Shown here: positions 9,841 to 10,000 of the stretch, in pieces
Layout: each line of letters begins with the position of its first letter
Position numbering within the stretch: position 1 is the first letter of the stretch
NCBI GenBank assembly: GCA_905221605.1
Contig: CAJNDS010000692.1
Coordinates: 55,001 to 65,000, forward strand
Origin: Symbiodinium natans
Lineage: Eukaryota > Sar > Dinophyceae > Suessiales > Symbiodiniaceae
Reading direction: 5' to 3'
Length of the DNA: 10,000 bases
The notes under the pieces: model-generated
The model's input: the letters and a program-made list of their open reading frames with translations, nothing else
Told to the model about the DNA's origin: nothing
Databases searched by the model: none
Translations under genes and position numbers: made by a program

Positions 9841-10000
9841 ATGTCGTATCCTGATTAGTCTGGACCCCTCCAATAATGAAAGTTTTCCAAAAATTATTCA
9901 GGAGACAAAAATTCGATTGCCCCCCCCCCCCCCCCACAATAAAGTAAAGTTTTTCGGGCATGGGTTTCGGAAGAGAGAAAAAAAGAGAACAAGATGACCT
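9841..10000. other. AT-rich sequence with a 16-base C run
   Basis: No coding frame or repeat apart from the C run at 9920-9935. Probably intron of the SLC35B-like gene. Confidence 0.5.

Overview
The window reads as nuclear DNA of an intron-rich eukaryote, most likely a dinoflagellate. Three things point there: exons that only join in frame through GC, GA or GT donors and AG acceptors, often with the same few bases at both splice borders; introns that behave like transposable introners; and abundant telomere-type TTTAGGG repeats. No bacterial operon, rRNA, tRNA or CRISPR array was seen. A non-dinoflagellate alveolate with plant-type telomeric repeats is the main alternative.

Right half, minus strand. 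A gene running from beyond the right edge down to about 7265 can be rebuilt from small exons (9592-9554, 9306-9205, 8484-8410, 8075-8011, 7772-about 7695, perhaps 7325-7265). Joined in phase, they give the second half of a nucleotide-sugar transporter of the SLC35B type, with a DG...Q.KMR segment, a SALGQ.FIF...FGP segment and TT.R. A second gene follows in the same direction, from an ATG at 6610 down to about 4114 or 3695. It has six well-matched exons and encodes a 12-helix major facilitator superfamily (MFS) transporter of about 460 residues, with motif A, a PET segment after helix 6, and helices 11 and 12 in separate exons.

Left half. Short islands with exon-like codon use, again mostly on the minus strand, lie at 2530-2410, 2241-2130, 1878-1485, 1388-1293, 1003-893 and 770-648. 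I cannot assign families. One (2241-2130) ends in a Gly-Asp-Ala-Lys-Asn repeat tail. Another is split by a second copy of the introner found in the MFS gene.

Between and inside the genes lie more than twenty TTTAGGG-type blocks in both orientations, an 8-base TTTAGGGG variant, a 9-base CCCCAAAAA minisatellite, a 129-base CTA array, long G or C homopolymers and several foldback sequences. None of the telomere-like blocks falls in an exon I can reconstruct with confidence; they sit in introns or between genes.

The most interesting observation is an introner family. Two copies (1643-1753 and 6379-6550) share terminal inverted repeats and lie between 4-base direct repeats. Removing each copy with one direct repeat restores or extends a reading frame. 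The second copy carries a telomere-like array that the first lacks.
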